Below, in pieces: positions 54,193-64,000 of a DNA stretch of 64,000 bases. The stretch's first letter is position 1; the number at the start of each line of letters is the position of its first letter. The notes under the pieces were generated by a model, which saw nothing but the letters and a program-made list of their open reading frames with translations, had not been told where the DNA came from and searched no databases. This DNA is from Phaeoceros laevis (Eukaryota > Anthocerotophyta > Anthocerotopsida > Notothyladales). A program made the position numbers and the translations under genes. The stretch lies in assembly GCA_049999765.1 (NCBI GenBank), contig JBNGIQ010009180.1:62001-126000 (forward strand), written 5' to 3'.

Positions 54193-54797
54193 CTATAACC
54201 TCCTCAAATCATCACACACACAGCAGGGCGGGCATTTGCATTAGCGACTACTTGAAGGTGCCATAGTACTGGACACTTGTCTCGTAAATATGTATGCAAA
54301 ATGTGGCCATCTCGAAGATGCACACAATTTGTTTGACAGTCAACCTCAAGGGTAGTGAGTCAACCTCAAGGGTAGTGGTAACAAGGGATTGCCATAATTA
54401 GTGGGTATGTTGAGCACGGGCTCTCTCCCCAATAGTTTATATTGCTTGCAAGGATGGAGCAGGAAGGGGAAGGATGAAGACAATGTTACGTTGGCTTGCC
54501 TCTTGAAGGTCTGTACAAATGCACAGCAGGGGAGGCAGCTACAATCAGAGATCACAGAGAGAGAATTACATGAATCCTGTATGCTGCAAAACGTGCTCAG
54601 TTGGAAGTTGTGCGCAAACTGACAGTCTGGCCACAATGAAACGGGCGCTTGCATTGTATGCAAGGATGGGGCACGAAGGCCTGACTTTAGCAGAAAATGT
54701 AACGTTTGCCTGCATCTTGAAGGCATGTGCTCCTACATCAGGGCAGGCAAATGCGTTAGAGATACATGCATATCTGACCTCTTTTATGCGTTAAAAG
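54193..54797 (+). pseudogene. PPR relic, right part
   Basis: Plus-strand PPR sequence in shifting frames: IVLDTCLVNMYAKCGHLEDA, HNLFDSQPQ, DNVTLACLLKVCTNAQQGRQ, LQSEITERELHESCMLQNVL, ALALYARMGHEGLTLAENVT and FACILKACAPTSGQANALEI, ending HAYLTSFMR. Several frame breaks and stops separate the blocks. It has lost all E/DYW sequence. Its end is one arm of a perfect inverted repeat (54765-54813). Confidence 0.75.
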
Positions 54798-54813
54798 AGG
54801 TCAGATATGCATG
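54765..54813. repeat. Perfect 22-bp inverted repeat with 5-nt loop
   Basis: Left arm 54765-54786 begins 'catgcatatctgacctcttt' and the right arm 54792-54813 is its exact reverse complement; loop 'tgcgt'. It sits precisely between the PPR relic and the DUF7869-type gene. Confidence 0.95.
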
Positions 54814-54901
54814 TCCTTCTCGGACAGGTCGTAATCCTTCAGCAACCGCACTGGCTGCAAGGGAGTGGATGTAGAAGTTCTTTGATAAGTATGTGGAAAA
54901 A

Positions 54902-56704
54902 ATGCCAGACAGGAATGTATACCTTTTTCCTGATTCTTACAACAGAATAGACATCTTCGCCGAGTACAAGCGAGAGCACGAACGAAAGCAGCTTCCAAAC
55001 GTGGCCTACAGTTACTTCTGTAAGCTTTGGAAAAGACAGTTCAAGACTACGAAAATACTGGTGGCCAACTGTTTCTCGGTATGCTCAAAGTGCAGTAAGC
55101 TCAAGGCGGATTTAAAGGCAGCCAAGACAGACATAGAAATAGGTATGTTCCCATTCTTGGATTTTAGTCTTTCTTCTAGGGCCGGATATCCGGCCAGCTC
55201 TCATAGCCTCTTTTGCGTGTGTTCTGCTTTTGTGCCGGATATCCGGCCACTACTTGCCTTGTTTTCTGACAGTTTGTAGTGTTTGTGATTGTGCCGCATG
55301 TCCGGCCTGTGCCCGTAACTTACAGTGGGTTTCTGTTGTTACTTAGCTAAAGTACAGTACAAACTTAAGCTCCACAGGAATCAGCAGGCCTTGGAAAGGG
55401 AGAGACTTGCAAGGCACCGAGTGAAGTGTCATGGCGACCCATCCCGGTATATGCAAATTGCTATCGACGATATGGATCAGAAAAAGACAAACCTTCCCCA
55501 CTTGCGAAGGCTCCCGAAAGATGTGGAAAACGCAAGCATGATTCAGGTGCACGTAGTTGGATGTCTTGTTTTCAATGTGGCGGTAGAGGCCAAGGTTTTT
55601 CTGAACTACACCAACATTCGCAACGATGGCAACCTGACTATTGCTATCATTCAGCATGTGATCAATAGCTGGCAAGGGAGGCTGCCAGATGTTTTGTTTG
55701 TGCAGATGGACAACACTCTTGTTATGAGCTATCTGAACATGCTCGTCGCCAAAGGTATCTTTGAGAAAGTTAAAATCGGATTTCTTATGGTGGGGCATAC
55801 TCATGATCAGATAGACCAGATGTTCAGCTGTTTTTCTGTGATGCTGGGAAGCAAGGATGCGGTCACATTGCCAGAGTTGTCAGGTTTGATTCAAAGAGCA
55901 TACACACCTATACCAAGTGTCGTACTTGTCAGGGAGGTTCTGGACTTCCGAGCTTATGTATGGCCCTTGGGATTGAAGAAGGCAGTGGGGGCGGTACGGA
56001 AGCTTCATAATATGTCTTTCTAGCATCAGTTTAAGATACGTAATGAGCGTCTAACCGGCGGACAAGTGGTGACGGTAATGCGGTGTAAAAGGTTTTCCAC
56101 ATCTCCGACATGGGGTCCGGCGGAAGGCATGGTACTTCTGAAGGATGGGATTCCAGACAGGGAGGTATTCCCCGCTCCTCTAGAACCTCTACAGGTCAGG
56201 GGTACCTCAAACAAGGGAAGTCCTCGAGAGCTTGTGGCAGAAGTGAAGAAGTCACTTGAAGCTCTGCACAAATACATTCCTGACGACGCTAACCTATGGT
56301 GGAGTCAATTCTGGGAAGAACAGGAGGCCATCGCTGCTGTCTGTGAAGCAAATGAGGGAAGCCAACCTGACAGCCCCTGGTGCACCATATTCGTGGTGCC
56401 AATTGTGAGGAGCCTCTTTCGATTAGCTGACTCACACCCAAGATTGCTCCGCACTTTAGAGTCTTCCTCCTCCCTCAATCCGATCCATCCAGATCTGCAG
56501 TTCCCAACCGCCGGTCAAGACTTCTTTCTTATGAAAATGTCTGCACTCACTCTCAACACACACACCACACCACATCTCACATCTTGGGACATCTTCCTGG
56601 CCCACGCATCGCCTTCTCTGCAAGGGCAGACTGCCTCTAGCTGTGCAACAAGAAAGAAGTCTCAAAGGACTTTTTGCACACTAACATATTATAGTTCTAG
56701 ATAG
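54902..56704 (+). pseudogene. DUF7869-type (transposon-related) protein with one in-frame stop
   Basis: Exon 1 at 54902-55142 encodes VYLFPDSYNRIDIFAEYKRE and a Cys cluster CSKCSKLKADLKAAK. After a 204-bp GT-AG intron, exon 2 from 55347 encodes RMQIAIDDMDQKKTN-like sequence (seen as YMQIAIDDMDQKKTNLPHL). Then LPDVLFVQMDNTLVMSYLNM, the typical GFLMVGHTHDQIDQMFSCFS motif and YVWPLGLKKAVGAV follow. A TAG at 56021-56023 interrupts it, and the same frame then continues sensibly (FKIRNERLTGGQVVTVMRCK, EVKKSLEALHKYIPDDANLW) to 56704. Members are widespread and repetitive in early land plants, algae and animals; acidic residues (IDDMDQ, QMDN, HTHDQID) suggest a nuclease-like or transposase-like core, but the biochemistry is unknown to me. 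The last 80 residues are low in similarity to anything. Confidence 0.7.
55180..55306. repeat. Three palindromes GCCGGATATCCGGC in the intron
   Basis: Copies at 55180-55195 (16-bp palindrome ggccggatatccggcc), 55234-55247 and a two-base variant at 55293-55306 (gccgcatgtccggc), spaced 54 and 59 bp apart in the intron of the DUF7869-type gene. Confidence 0.85.
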
Positions 56705-57157
56705 AATATGTAAAGTATATTCCTCGAGATCCTCTTCTACCTAAATACTACTTAATTACTACATACTTAAGCTAAGTATGATTACTTACCAATAACACAC
56801 ATACTTAGAGATGATTTACAAACCATCTTGTGCAAAGCATGACACACGATTGTCCTCGTGATCTATTCGACTAGAATTTCTAGGATGAGGCATCTTTACT
56901 AGGATGTACAGTGAAGCATCTCTACTAGGATGTATAGTGAGACCCATACTTTCAATCTTTAGAAGCATCTCTACTAGGATGTATAGTGAGATCCGTGCTC
57001 TCAATCTTTAGACAGGTAATGATCTTCAGCACGCCAAATGATGCCAAATCTAGTTAGGGAATTTGTGAGTGCCTTCATCGTTACGTAGAGCTATGACACA
57101 AGTAATTCCTAATGCAATTAGTGCTCATAAAGAGGCACTTAAGATTGGCATCGCCGC

Positions 57158-57290
57158 TATCCATTATGGCTCTGATACCATACGAGAATGACAATCGAAA
57201 GAGAGAGAAAAATAGTATAGTATCCATTATGGCTCTATACCATACGAGAATGACAATCCAGAGAGAGAGAAAAATAGTACAATTTACCCT
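57158..57290 (-). mobile_element. Possible LTR-retrotransposon remnant with initiator-tRNA primer site
   Basis: Bases 57169-57180 read TGGTATCAGAGC on the minus strand, the usual plant primer-binding site complementary to initiator tRNA-Met. The same block, one form 'gctctgataccatacgagaa' and one lacking two bases 'gctctataccatacgagaat', is duplicated about 66 bp apart with 'gagagagaaaaatagta'. I could not find paired LTRs or reverse transcriptase, so this is a fragment at best. Confidence 0.45.
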
Positions 57291-57332
57291 GGATAAATCT
57301 AACGCGCCCCGAGTAGACCCGAGCATTACTCT

Positions 57333-57428
57333 TATTCAGTTTACAAATATCAGTTGCACTTTTAGGAATTGCACTGACCATATTCAGTTTACAAATATCA
57401 GTTGCACTTTTAGGAATTGCACTGACCA
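57333..57428. repeat. 48-bp tandem repeat, two copies
   Basis: Units 57333-57380 and 57381-57428 ('tattcagtttacaaatatca', 'gttgcacttttaggaattgc', 'actgacca') are identical or nearly so. Confidence 0.92.
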
Positions 57429-57973
57429 CGGCTGTGGCTGACATTGTACCGGACTCCTAGGATGACAATGTCCACTTATGCCCCTCCTCTCTTGCCATAT
57501 TGCTCCGAGAGCAATGTGTGAGCTCCGAGCATGGTCTGCGGTGTCACCTAAGTTCTCCTCCTTGCTCCGAGCATGGCATTGGTCCGTGTGACTAGGGTCT
57601 AAACCAAGTTGTACCGAAGTACTATGTGGCGGTGTGAAATGCACTAAGTGCTAGCGTAAATCATTCACCACTTAGATCTTGACCTAGTGTTACTATTCGT
57701 TGTTAATTACGACGCTACACTAAGTAAGTATTGTACTTTACATTTCTAAGTAAGTACTGTACTTTACATTTATTTTCCTACCTCTATGAAGGTTGTTTTT
57801 TGCCAATTTACATTTAACATTTATCCCTTGTTCCCACCATGCAAGTAGTGTCAATCGTTACAATTATCCAAGTTTTACATTTATGCAGGGTAGACTGTAG
57901 ATTGAATAATGTTGCCCTAGGCCGCAAGGGATATATGGCCGTTGCCTAGTCATGTCCTGTGGCACTAAGGATT

Positions 57974-58023
57974 GGGTAGCGGGCCGGGGGAGGACGATAG
58001 GGGCCGACCCCGGCCCGCTACCC
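57974..58023. repeat. GC-rich 16-bp hairpin
   Basis: Arms GGGTAGCGGGCCGGGG (57974-57989) and CCCCGGCCCGCTACCC (58008-58023) are perfectly complementary with an 18-nt loop, in otherwise AT-rich DNA. Confidence 0.9.
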
Positions 58024-58934
58024 GACGTAGCCCCCAAGTCAGATTGGATATAATTAAAGTTCATTAACGAAGGGTACGGACCCCTTCGGGACAGATGCCA
58101 TAGGTCAGAAACTCGGTAGTAGTCCACTCGTTCGAATCCAAGAACCTCTCCCTATAAGGCGCGCCACTATGTTTTCCACGTGGCTACCTAAATACCTAGA
58201 AGATTTGGAGACCGACCGACTACACTACATGGAGGACGACTACACTACGGAGGTCGACTACACTACCTACACTACAAGAAGGACGACTACACTAGTACTA
58301 CCTACACTAGAGGGAGGACGACTACACTATAGGGGCTACCGCAGGTTTGAGGTGCGACCCTTTGTACAGACACGACCGTGCGCATTTGGTGTAAGTGGAG
58401 TCATGACCGTGGGCATCTGGTCTAGGGCATTGTTTTCCCGTTAGTCACACACTTGAAATATACTTCTTCTTTTCCTTTTTATAGAGCGTTTGATATGCCA
58501 TAGATGAGCCCCCAACCCCAGACTCCCAGAGTTCCCAAAAATCGCAACACTATCGGTGTATTTCTATAGGCCCCCAAACGACTCGTGCAAAGCCTTGGCT
58601 AAAAGCCAAAGCCAAAACTTAATCTTTTATAGGACGGGCTTTCCTTCTTGCCTTCCGGCCTTGACGGCGGTGTTGGGATTCAATCAGCCAGGCCGAAGGA
58701 AGGGAGCCGGACAAGGACATTACCACAACTGGTAGCCTGGTGAGTCCCGAATGACTCCCCATACTGCCAGCGGCACAATTTCCAAGTGCCAAGCTTGGGT
58801 TCTAACGTAGGCTACCTTCTAGTTTGCCCTCTCTAAAACCGGCATCCATGGCCATGTTTAGAGAAGACAAGATGCATGCACTCAGGACGGAGGGCTCAAA
58901 ATCTGGATGATCGAAGAGAATGTTCCTCATTATC

Positions 58935-61900
58935 CTACTCTTTCGGATCTACTGGTTCGTCAACTCGCTCTGCAGTCCCTTGGAGGATCCTGTTGACAAG
59001 CTTTAGCTGGACCACGTAGCTCTCGAGCATACCAACGTACTCCCGGTCCTCGAGTACCGACGAGGAAGATGGGTTTCTCATCCGCTCATCTGCCTTTGTT
59101 TGACGTGCAAAGAGGGGACCTGTGGGCATTTTGTTTTGTCAGTTCTCATTTCTGTGGATGTGTCACTGTGACCTGTGGTATCGAAATTGTAAGACTGTCA
59201 CGCTTGAGAAGTTGAGATGCGAGATACTACCCAAGAAAGTAAAAAGATGGCAGTACCGACATATACAGGAGAGCTGTATCGGTTTGAGAAAGGTCCATAC
59301 CACACTCGTTGTTTGTCGGGTACGAGCTGATGCTATTGTTAGAGAGCCGTTTCCTGTGGTTCAAGAGCAATGTTATGGCACCCAACCTTCGTTCTAATGC
59401 ATTCCAAGCTTGAAGCAACTTTTGAGCCACTTGAATTACCTGTGTGGAGTCTCCATTTGCACTTCATTTTTCGATTCCAAAAGCAGACATCGGTTTTCGA
59501 TGATGGCGTTCTCCTTGGAGACCTCTGAACCAACAGTTCTTATCGGGTCTTGCGCGGTCTGCTCTTCCTCAACCACAGCCTCGCCTTCTTTGTCCTTTCC
59601 CTTTTCCGAAGCATCCTCCACAGCATCAAGTTGGTTTACTGTTTTCGAAGTGCGATATACTCCTGGTCTTTCGACACAACCACGGTCCGCAACAAATCCT
59701 GATGGACTCAGTCTGTTCAGGCTCCGATTGGCGTCCTCACAACCTCTGTCGGTGTTCACCGAGGAACGTTGCAGGCGTTGCAGACCTTCCCCTCTCGAGT
59801 TGCAGTTTGACGAAATACTTTTCTGGCCAGAAGACGGAGACTGCAAGATTGAAAACGGACTGTACTTCGCAGCCGCTCTGGGAAGGGGTGACACCAGAAC
59901 TGTCTTCGGTGATTCGACATTGCTGCCAGCACTTCTGGAGTAGGTTGGGCTCAAATTAACCTTGGATTGGCCGTAGTGCCCTTGAAAGCTCCTGACCTCT
60001 TCAGAGGGGTCCTCCTTTCTGCTAAGCGGGACAATATCGACGTCCCTTACAGTTTGGACATCAGCTGCGGCCTTGTGTTCTAATTGCATTTTGTCCTCCT
60101 TTTGGCGATAGACATCAAGATTAAACGAACTGAGAAGTTTTATGTTGCTGTTACCGTCTGGAGATGCACACAGGCCTTCCTGTTTTTTTACTGCCGGAGG
60201 TCCTGCACTCTTAGTCATTAGCCACACTCTCTAATGTGGGGTTGCACTTCCAATTTGGACTTGTGAGTGACAAACCTGGATCTTGATGTGAAGAGAGCTC
60301 GAGGCTGCGATAGGATCCGGCTTTCCTGTTCACACGGTGGCTCTTTGGTTTTTGCACGACGGATTGTGAAGGCGGAGTACTGCAAAGAATTTCATGTACA
60401 AAATAAAATGATACATCTGAACGTGCATGAAGTGTTCCCTGAAGGCTTGGACCACGTCCCCACCCACACCTTCTCCAACTGAAGCATGACTGAACATTAG
60501 CTGTGCTTACCCGTGGTTGTTGCTGACGCTAGCAGAATACATGTAACCAGGTTCGGGAGGTTCGTGTAACGCAAACTGCAGTGATCCGCTAGAGCAAGCC
60601 CTCACTCTTATGGCCTCCCCCTGGATATGTCTCCCGATTTCCTGTTTATCAAGACTTCTGCTTGAGCACATGCTTGCTAGCCGTGAGTGCTTGCCCCGGC
60701 AGGAAATGAATTCTGCGTCTTCTGTTATCATGCAGCAGTAGTAAGCATGTGCTTTCCTGTGCTTGTATGAAATGTACTTCTGGAACTGGAAAGGGCAGCT
60801 TCTTCATCACCACTTACGCTCGTCCAGGCCACATGCTCAAGCTTACCTGATACATTTGGCTGTCGATGACCTGCTTTTCGGCTGTCAAATGTTTAAACGA
60901 GCACTAACCTGTTAGTACTTTACCCTGTTATTGCTGGTTGATAACATTCGGGTGTTCAATCCTAATCTTTCAACCAGGGGCCCCACTGCAAGAGGAGGAG
61001 ACAGAACTTACCTGGATAGGGTCCAGCACGGCGTTTCATTCTCCGATCTCTGTTCCTCAAGCCCAGGGACCATAGCTGATGCAACAACAATAAAGCCAGA
61101 GACCGTCATTTTGTTCTGAAATTGGTCGGAAGAAACTGATCCACGATAAGCAGATCCACCGTAAGCCTGCTCAATTCCTACCTCAGTCTCTAGTTCATCC
61201 TGAGGGGTTCGAAGTACCTACACCATCAGAATTGTAAGATGTACCTGGCGAGGGAAGGAAAGTCGTGCAACCACTTTGATCATCCCAGAAGTCTTGCCTG
61301 TAACAAAGAACTCAGTCAGGCATGTCCATACCACGTACTCCAGGGCCACGGAAAATGACAGCACATTCAGTCAGTCTGAGCCTATCAAGCACGGGCCCCA
61401 CGCTCATTCTTCTCACGTTGGTTGGAATCACATACTTTCTCCGCTTGCAAGATTTTTGGGGACAAGGAGCCAAGTGGCTAACAGGTGACATGGCCACCGG
61501 AGAGACGCAATAAGTGCCCTTTGATGAACTGGAAGCATCGTGTACCATCTTCCTCTTTAAGTTCTCTGAGAAAACCAACAGATGTTGCTTAAACTGTCTC
61601 TTCCTCTCATTTATGGCAACCTTCAGCACAGACTTCAGGAGCAAAAGGTGTGACGCTTCCGATCAAACTCGTCTCTTTAACCACTACAGATTATTAATCT
61701 TCACCTCTCAAGTTCTCTCCACTGGTTGCTTCCGATGGATGATTGCGAGAATGTTGTCTTTTTCCAGAACATTAAAAAGTGGTCAGATTGCATCAAAACA
61801 AGCTTGCAGACAAATTTGTCAATTGTAAGTGTGGGGTTCACAAGGTGCACCCTACATCAGCCTGGAGCAAATTGTAAAGACGTGGCGAGCTGGTACCTTA

Positions 61901-64000
61901 CATTAGCAGGACTTCTTTGGTTTATGGGGTCGGGCTCTACCACGTGAAGCTCACCCAGATCCCTGGGATCCAGGGTACCAGGAATGCCAAACATAGGGGT
62001 ACTCAGATTGCCACTGCTTTGCAGTTCTCGAGTCCTGAAGACAGATTCCTCCTGAAGGGAAGTCAGAACAACATCGTTTTAAACGGCCTGATGCAAAGGC
62101 AGAGACATTGACCCTCTAGGGTGTGCAGACAAATCACAAATACAGATGATTACCTGAGAGTTCTGAACCGGACTTTGGAACTGGTAACTATCCCACCGGT
62201 CAGGTGCTTCCGGGTAAACGGTCAAGGGAATTGGGCTCCTGATGCCATCCTTGCTTTTACTCCCCAGCTTAGGGGCCTGCTGGCAGGTTGAATCTGGGCT
62301 TTCGAAACTTCTAGTTCCCAGAAACATATGACTGTCGAAGTCATCAGACCTAGGCTGGAGATCCAAGTCAAAGTCCAAGTATGTTTCTTTTGGTTTGTGA
62401 GCAAATGTCATGAAGGATGTATCCAAAGGTTTTCCTTCAGGGTAGAAAGAGGAGCCCTGTCCAAAAAAAGACGCAGAAGAAGATCCACGAAAGCAGGGTG
62501 AGCCTAATGATCCAGGCTCCAACATCAGTACATCTGGAAAGGTGACCTGCTCAGCATCGAGCTCAAAGGCTGCTGGTTGCTGAGGATCCAATCTGCATGG
62601 TGTCCAGTCCAGCTCGAGGTCACCATCCCATGATCTGGTATCAATTTCCTGACAGACGGCATCACCCACCCCATGTGCCTGCACACCAAGTGAAGCAAGA
62701 CATGACTCTCACCCTTTGCTGTGTAAGTTCTAGCAAGCCTTCTCTGTTGAACGTGAGTAATCTCTGCACCTCACGTACTCACATGATTCACCCAAACGTA
62801 CCAAGGATTACTACAATCAGTGATCAGTGTTTCCTAACCGACGGGCCTCTTCCTAAACGGACATTGCACAGGTAGAGATCAGAGGGCGCAACATGAGTGT
62901 GGAGGATGATACCTCATTCCAGTAAAGTTGTGCACTTGCCCCGCTTTCTGGAAGGTCGAGCCAGCTTCCAACCTTCTGAAGTAAGGTTGGGACAAGAGGC
63001 TTCAACCTACACCAGCTGAAGTCAAGCTCTCACAACCATTAATTTTCCTAAAAGGACCTCGTAGTAACTAACAGCCTTGAATACCTGGCATTTGAATCCT
63101 CACAAGCATGCCCCACGTCGAAGTTTTGGTAACGGTTCGCCCAAAAGCCTTTTCCGATCCAATTATTAATCAGACATGCACAGCAACCACAGGATCAGAT
63201 TTCTAGAGGCGTCTCCTAGAGAAATCCATCTGCTACCTGTTAATCATCCTTTGTATTGTTGCCAACTAAACAAAGCAAACTTCGAAGGACTCTTTTTCAC
63301 TCCTCTTACAGTCTGTTTCTGGGATTCTAGGTGCTGCTTCATCCTTCCTCCGGACTTCGAATTTTGTTTGTGGCACCCTAGGTGCTTGTGCCTTATTCTT
63401 TGCTTCGCGACTCACACCCAGCGTCCCTTTACATAATGCAGAAGCTGATGGACGACGAGTCTTGTTTCTGTCACGCACACTGAACATCTTGTGTCAACTT
63501 GCCAAGCTTTGCAACGCATATAGCTCAAATGACTTTGGAACCATCTCACCTATCGGCTTCAGAAGTACCAGTCTCTCTCTGAGTCGTGCGAGCTGGAGAG
63601 GACACTTACAGTCAGCGTTGATACCACCACTAACATCGTGAAACCTACGTTCAGCATCAAGGCGTAAGTACTTGTAGACGTTGTAATACCATATGGCAAG
63701 GTGGCCTGAACTGAGAGCTTCTTGCTTCGTGATTGTGGTGCAGGAGTTTCGTTGTCCGCACCGAGGGCAGCATCCTCATTTCTTTTGTCAGGTTTCTCTT
63801 TGATGTTTCGAAGTTCTGAGTACATGCACCAATCAGCCAGGCATCTTCTTTTCCAAACTGCATCAAGCACACATTTACTGCCTTCTTACTGAATTGATCG
63901 ACCAGAGCGTCTGGACCTTCCTTTGATGTCGGTTCCTCTGATCCAGGAACATCCTCACAAAGCCTTTGCAAGCACTGAATGTCTAGCGACTTGATCACAT
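58935..64000 (-). CDS. Long multi-exon gene of unknown function, 3' part (start outside window)
   Basis: The minus strand from the right edge to a stop at 58935 shows successive open blocks with protein-like composition and plausible splice borders. They include CEDVPGSEEPTSKEG (about 63940), NKTRRPSASALCKGTLG (63460), and a long acidic/aromatic exon with AFELDAEQVTFPDVLMLEPG and APDRWDSYQFQSPVQNSQ (62079-62684). Next come RKRQFKQHLLVFSENLKRKM (61600) and MCSSRSLDKQEIGRHIQGEA (60660). A large Ser-rich exon has YSPFSILQSPSSGQKSISSN and KTVLVSPLPRAA (59436-60227). Last are AQKLLQAWNALERRLGAI (59430) and REYVGMLESYVVQLKLVNRI with VDPKE at the C-terminus (59030). Many Ser-Pro sites suggest phospho-regulation, and the last two blocks are helical. 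I do not recognise the family, and exon joins are not proven. More than one gene is possible. Confidence 0.45.

Larger units (their letters stand above)
56705..58934. other. Repeat and retroelement remains
   Basis: No gene supported. It contains duplicated 'catctctactaggatgtata' segments (56886-56990), a tRNA-Met-type primer-binding-site match, a 48-bp tandem repeat (57333-57428), a GC-rich hairpin (57974-58023) and an array of 'gacgactacacta' words (58215-58330). Confidence 0.55.

Overview
The window is nuclear DNA of a land plant. Genes are split by short introns (mostly 70-200 bp) with GT-AG borders, the families are plant ones (SUF4/BuGZ, plant GH95 fucosidase, CRM/YhbY, PLS-type PPR with a DYW domain, CTR1/EDR1 kinase, F-box/kelch), and there are N-filled scaffold gaps. 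The best lineage clue is a PPR gene whose tail carries the KPAxx box and a terminal GRP instead of the usual PG box and DYW. As I recall the literature, such DYW:KP proteins occur in lineages with U-to-C organelle RNA editing (hornworts, some lycophytes, ferns). With the compact genes and short introns, a hornwort is my first guess, another seedless plant second. This is inference.

Layout. 1-1524: 3' end of an RS-rich protein gene. 2257-8471: DUF309 protein (-), CRM/YhbY protein (+), SUF4/BuGZ zinc finger (-), RNA polymerase I subunit RPA43 (+). 8960-12565: GH95 alpha-L-fucosidase (+). 12725-18396: three spliceosome genes in a row, namely CypH-type cyclophilin (-), AAR2 (+) and U11/U12-25K (-). 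18607-19254: unidentified intronless gene. 19774-21777: DYW:KP PPR gene with frame lesions and a 400-base gap. 21778-28300: gene-poor, repeat-rich, second gap of 100 bases. 28438-29301: GC-rich orphan ORF behind a duplicated leader. 29753 and 31425: two identical tRNA-Gly(CCC) genes, with a PPR relic near them. 31920-34814: RNase H1-like protein with viroplasmin-type N-terminus and repeated exons. 35236-36367 and 37368-38540: two F-box genes, the first frameshifted. 39426-40154: small membrane protein. 41414-42274: coiled-coil protein. 42275-46886: repeats and a MITE-like element. 46887-50736: decayed CTR1-like kinase. 50915-51694: probable mitochondrial protein of unknown function. 51696-54797: a composite of FIGL1 AAA-ATPase exons, PPR relics on both strands and a hAT element. 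54902-56704: DUF7869-type ORF with one in-frame stop. 56705-58934: repeat and retroelement remains. 58935-64000: 3' part of a long unidentified gene (-).

Functional themes. The left 18 kb is dense housekeeping, mostly RNA biology (RS protein, CRM protein, Pol I subunit, SUF4/BuGZ, CypH, AAR2, minor spliceosome), arranged as divergent pairs with short shared promoters. From about 46 to 57 kb the DNA is a graveyard of PPR, kinase and AAA fragments cut by transposons. I resolved exon structures by hand from splice signals plus reading-frame and family continuity. Totals come out as whole codons for CRM, SUF4, RPA43, GH95, CypH, AAR2, U11/U12-25K, RNase H and the small membrane protein.
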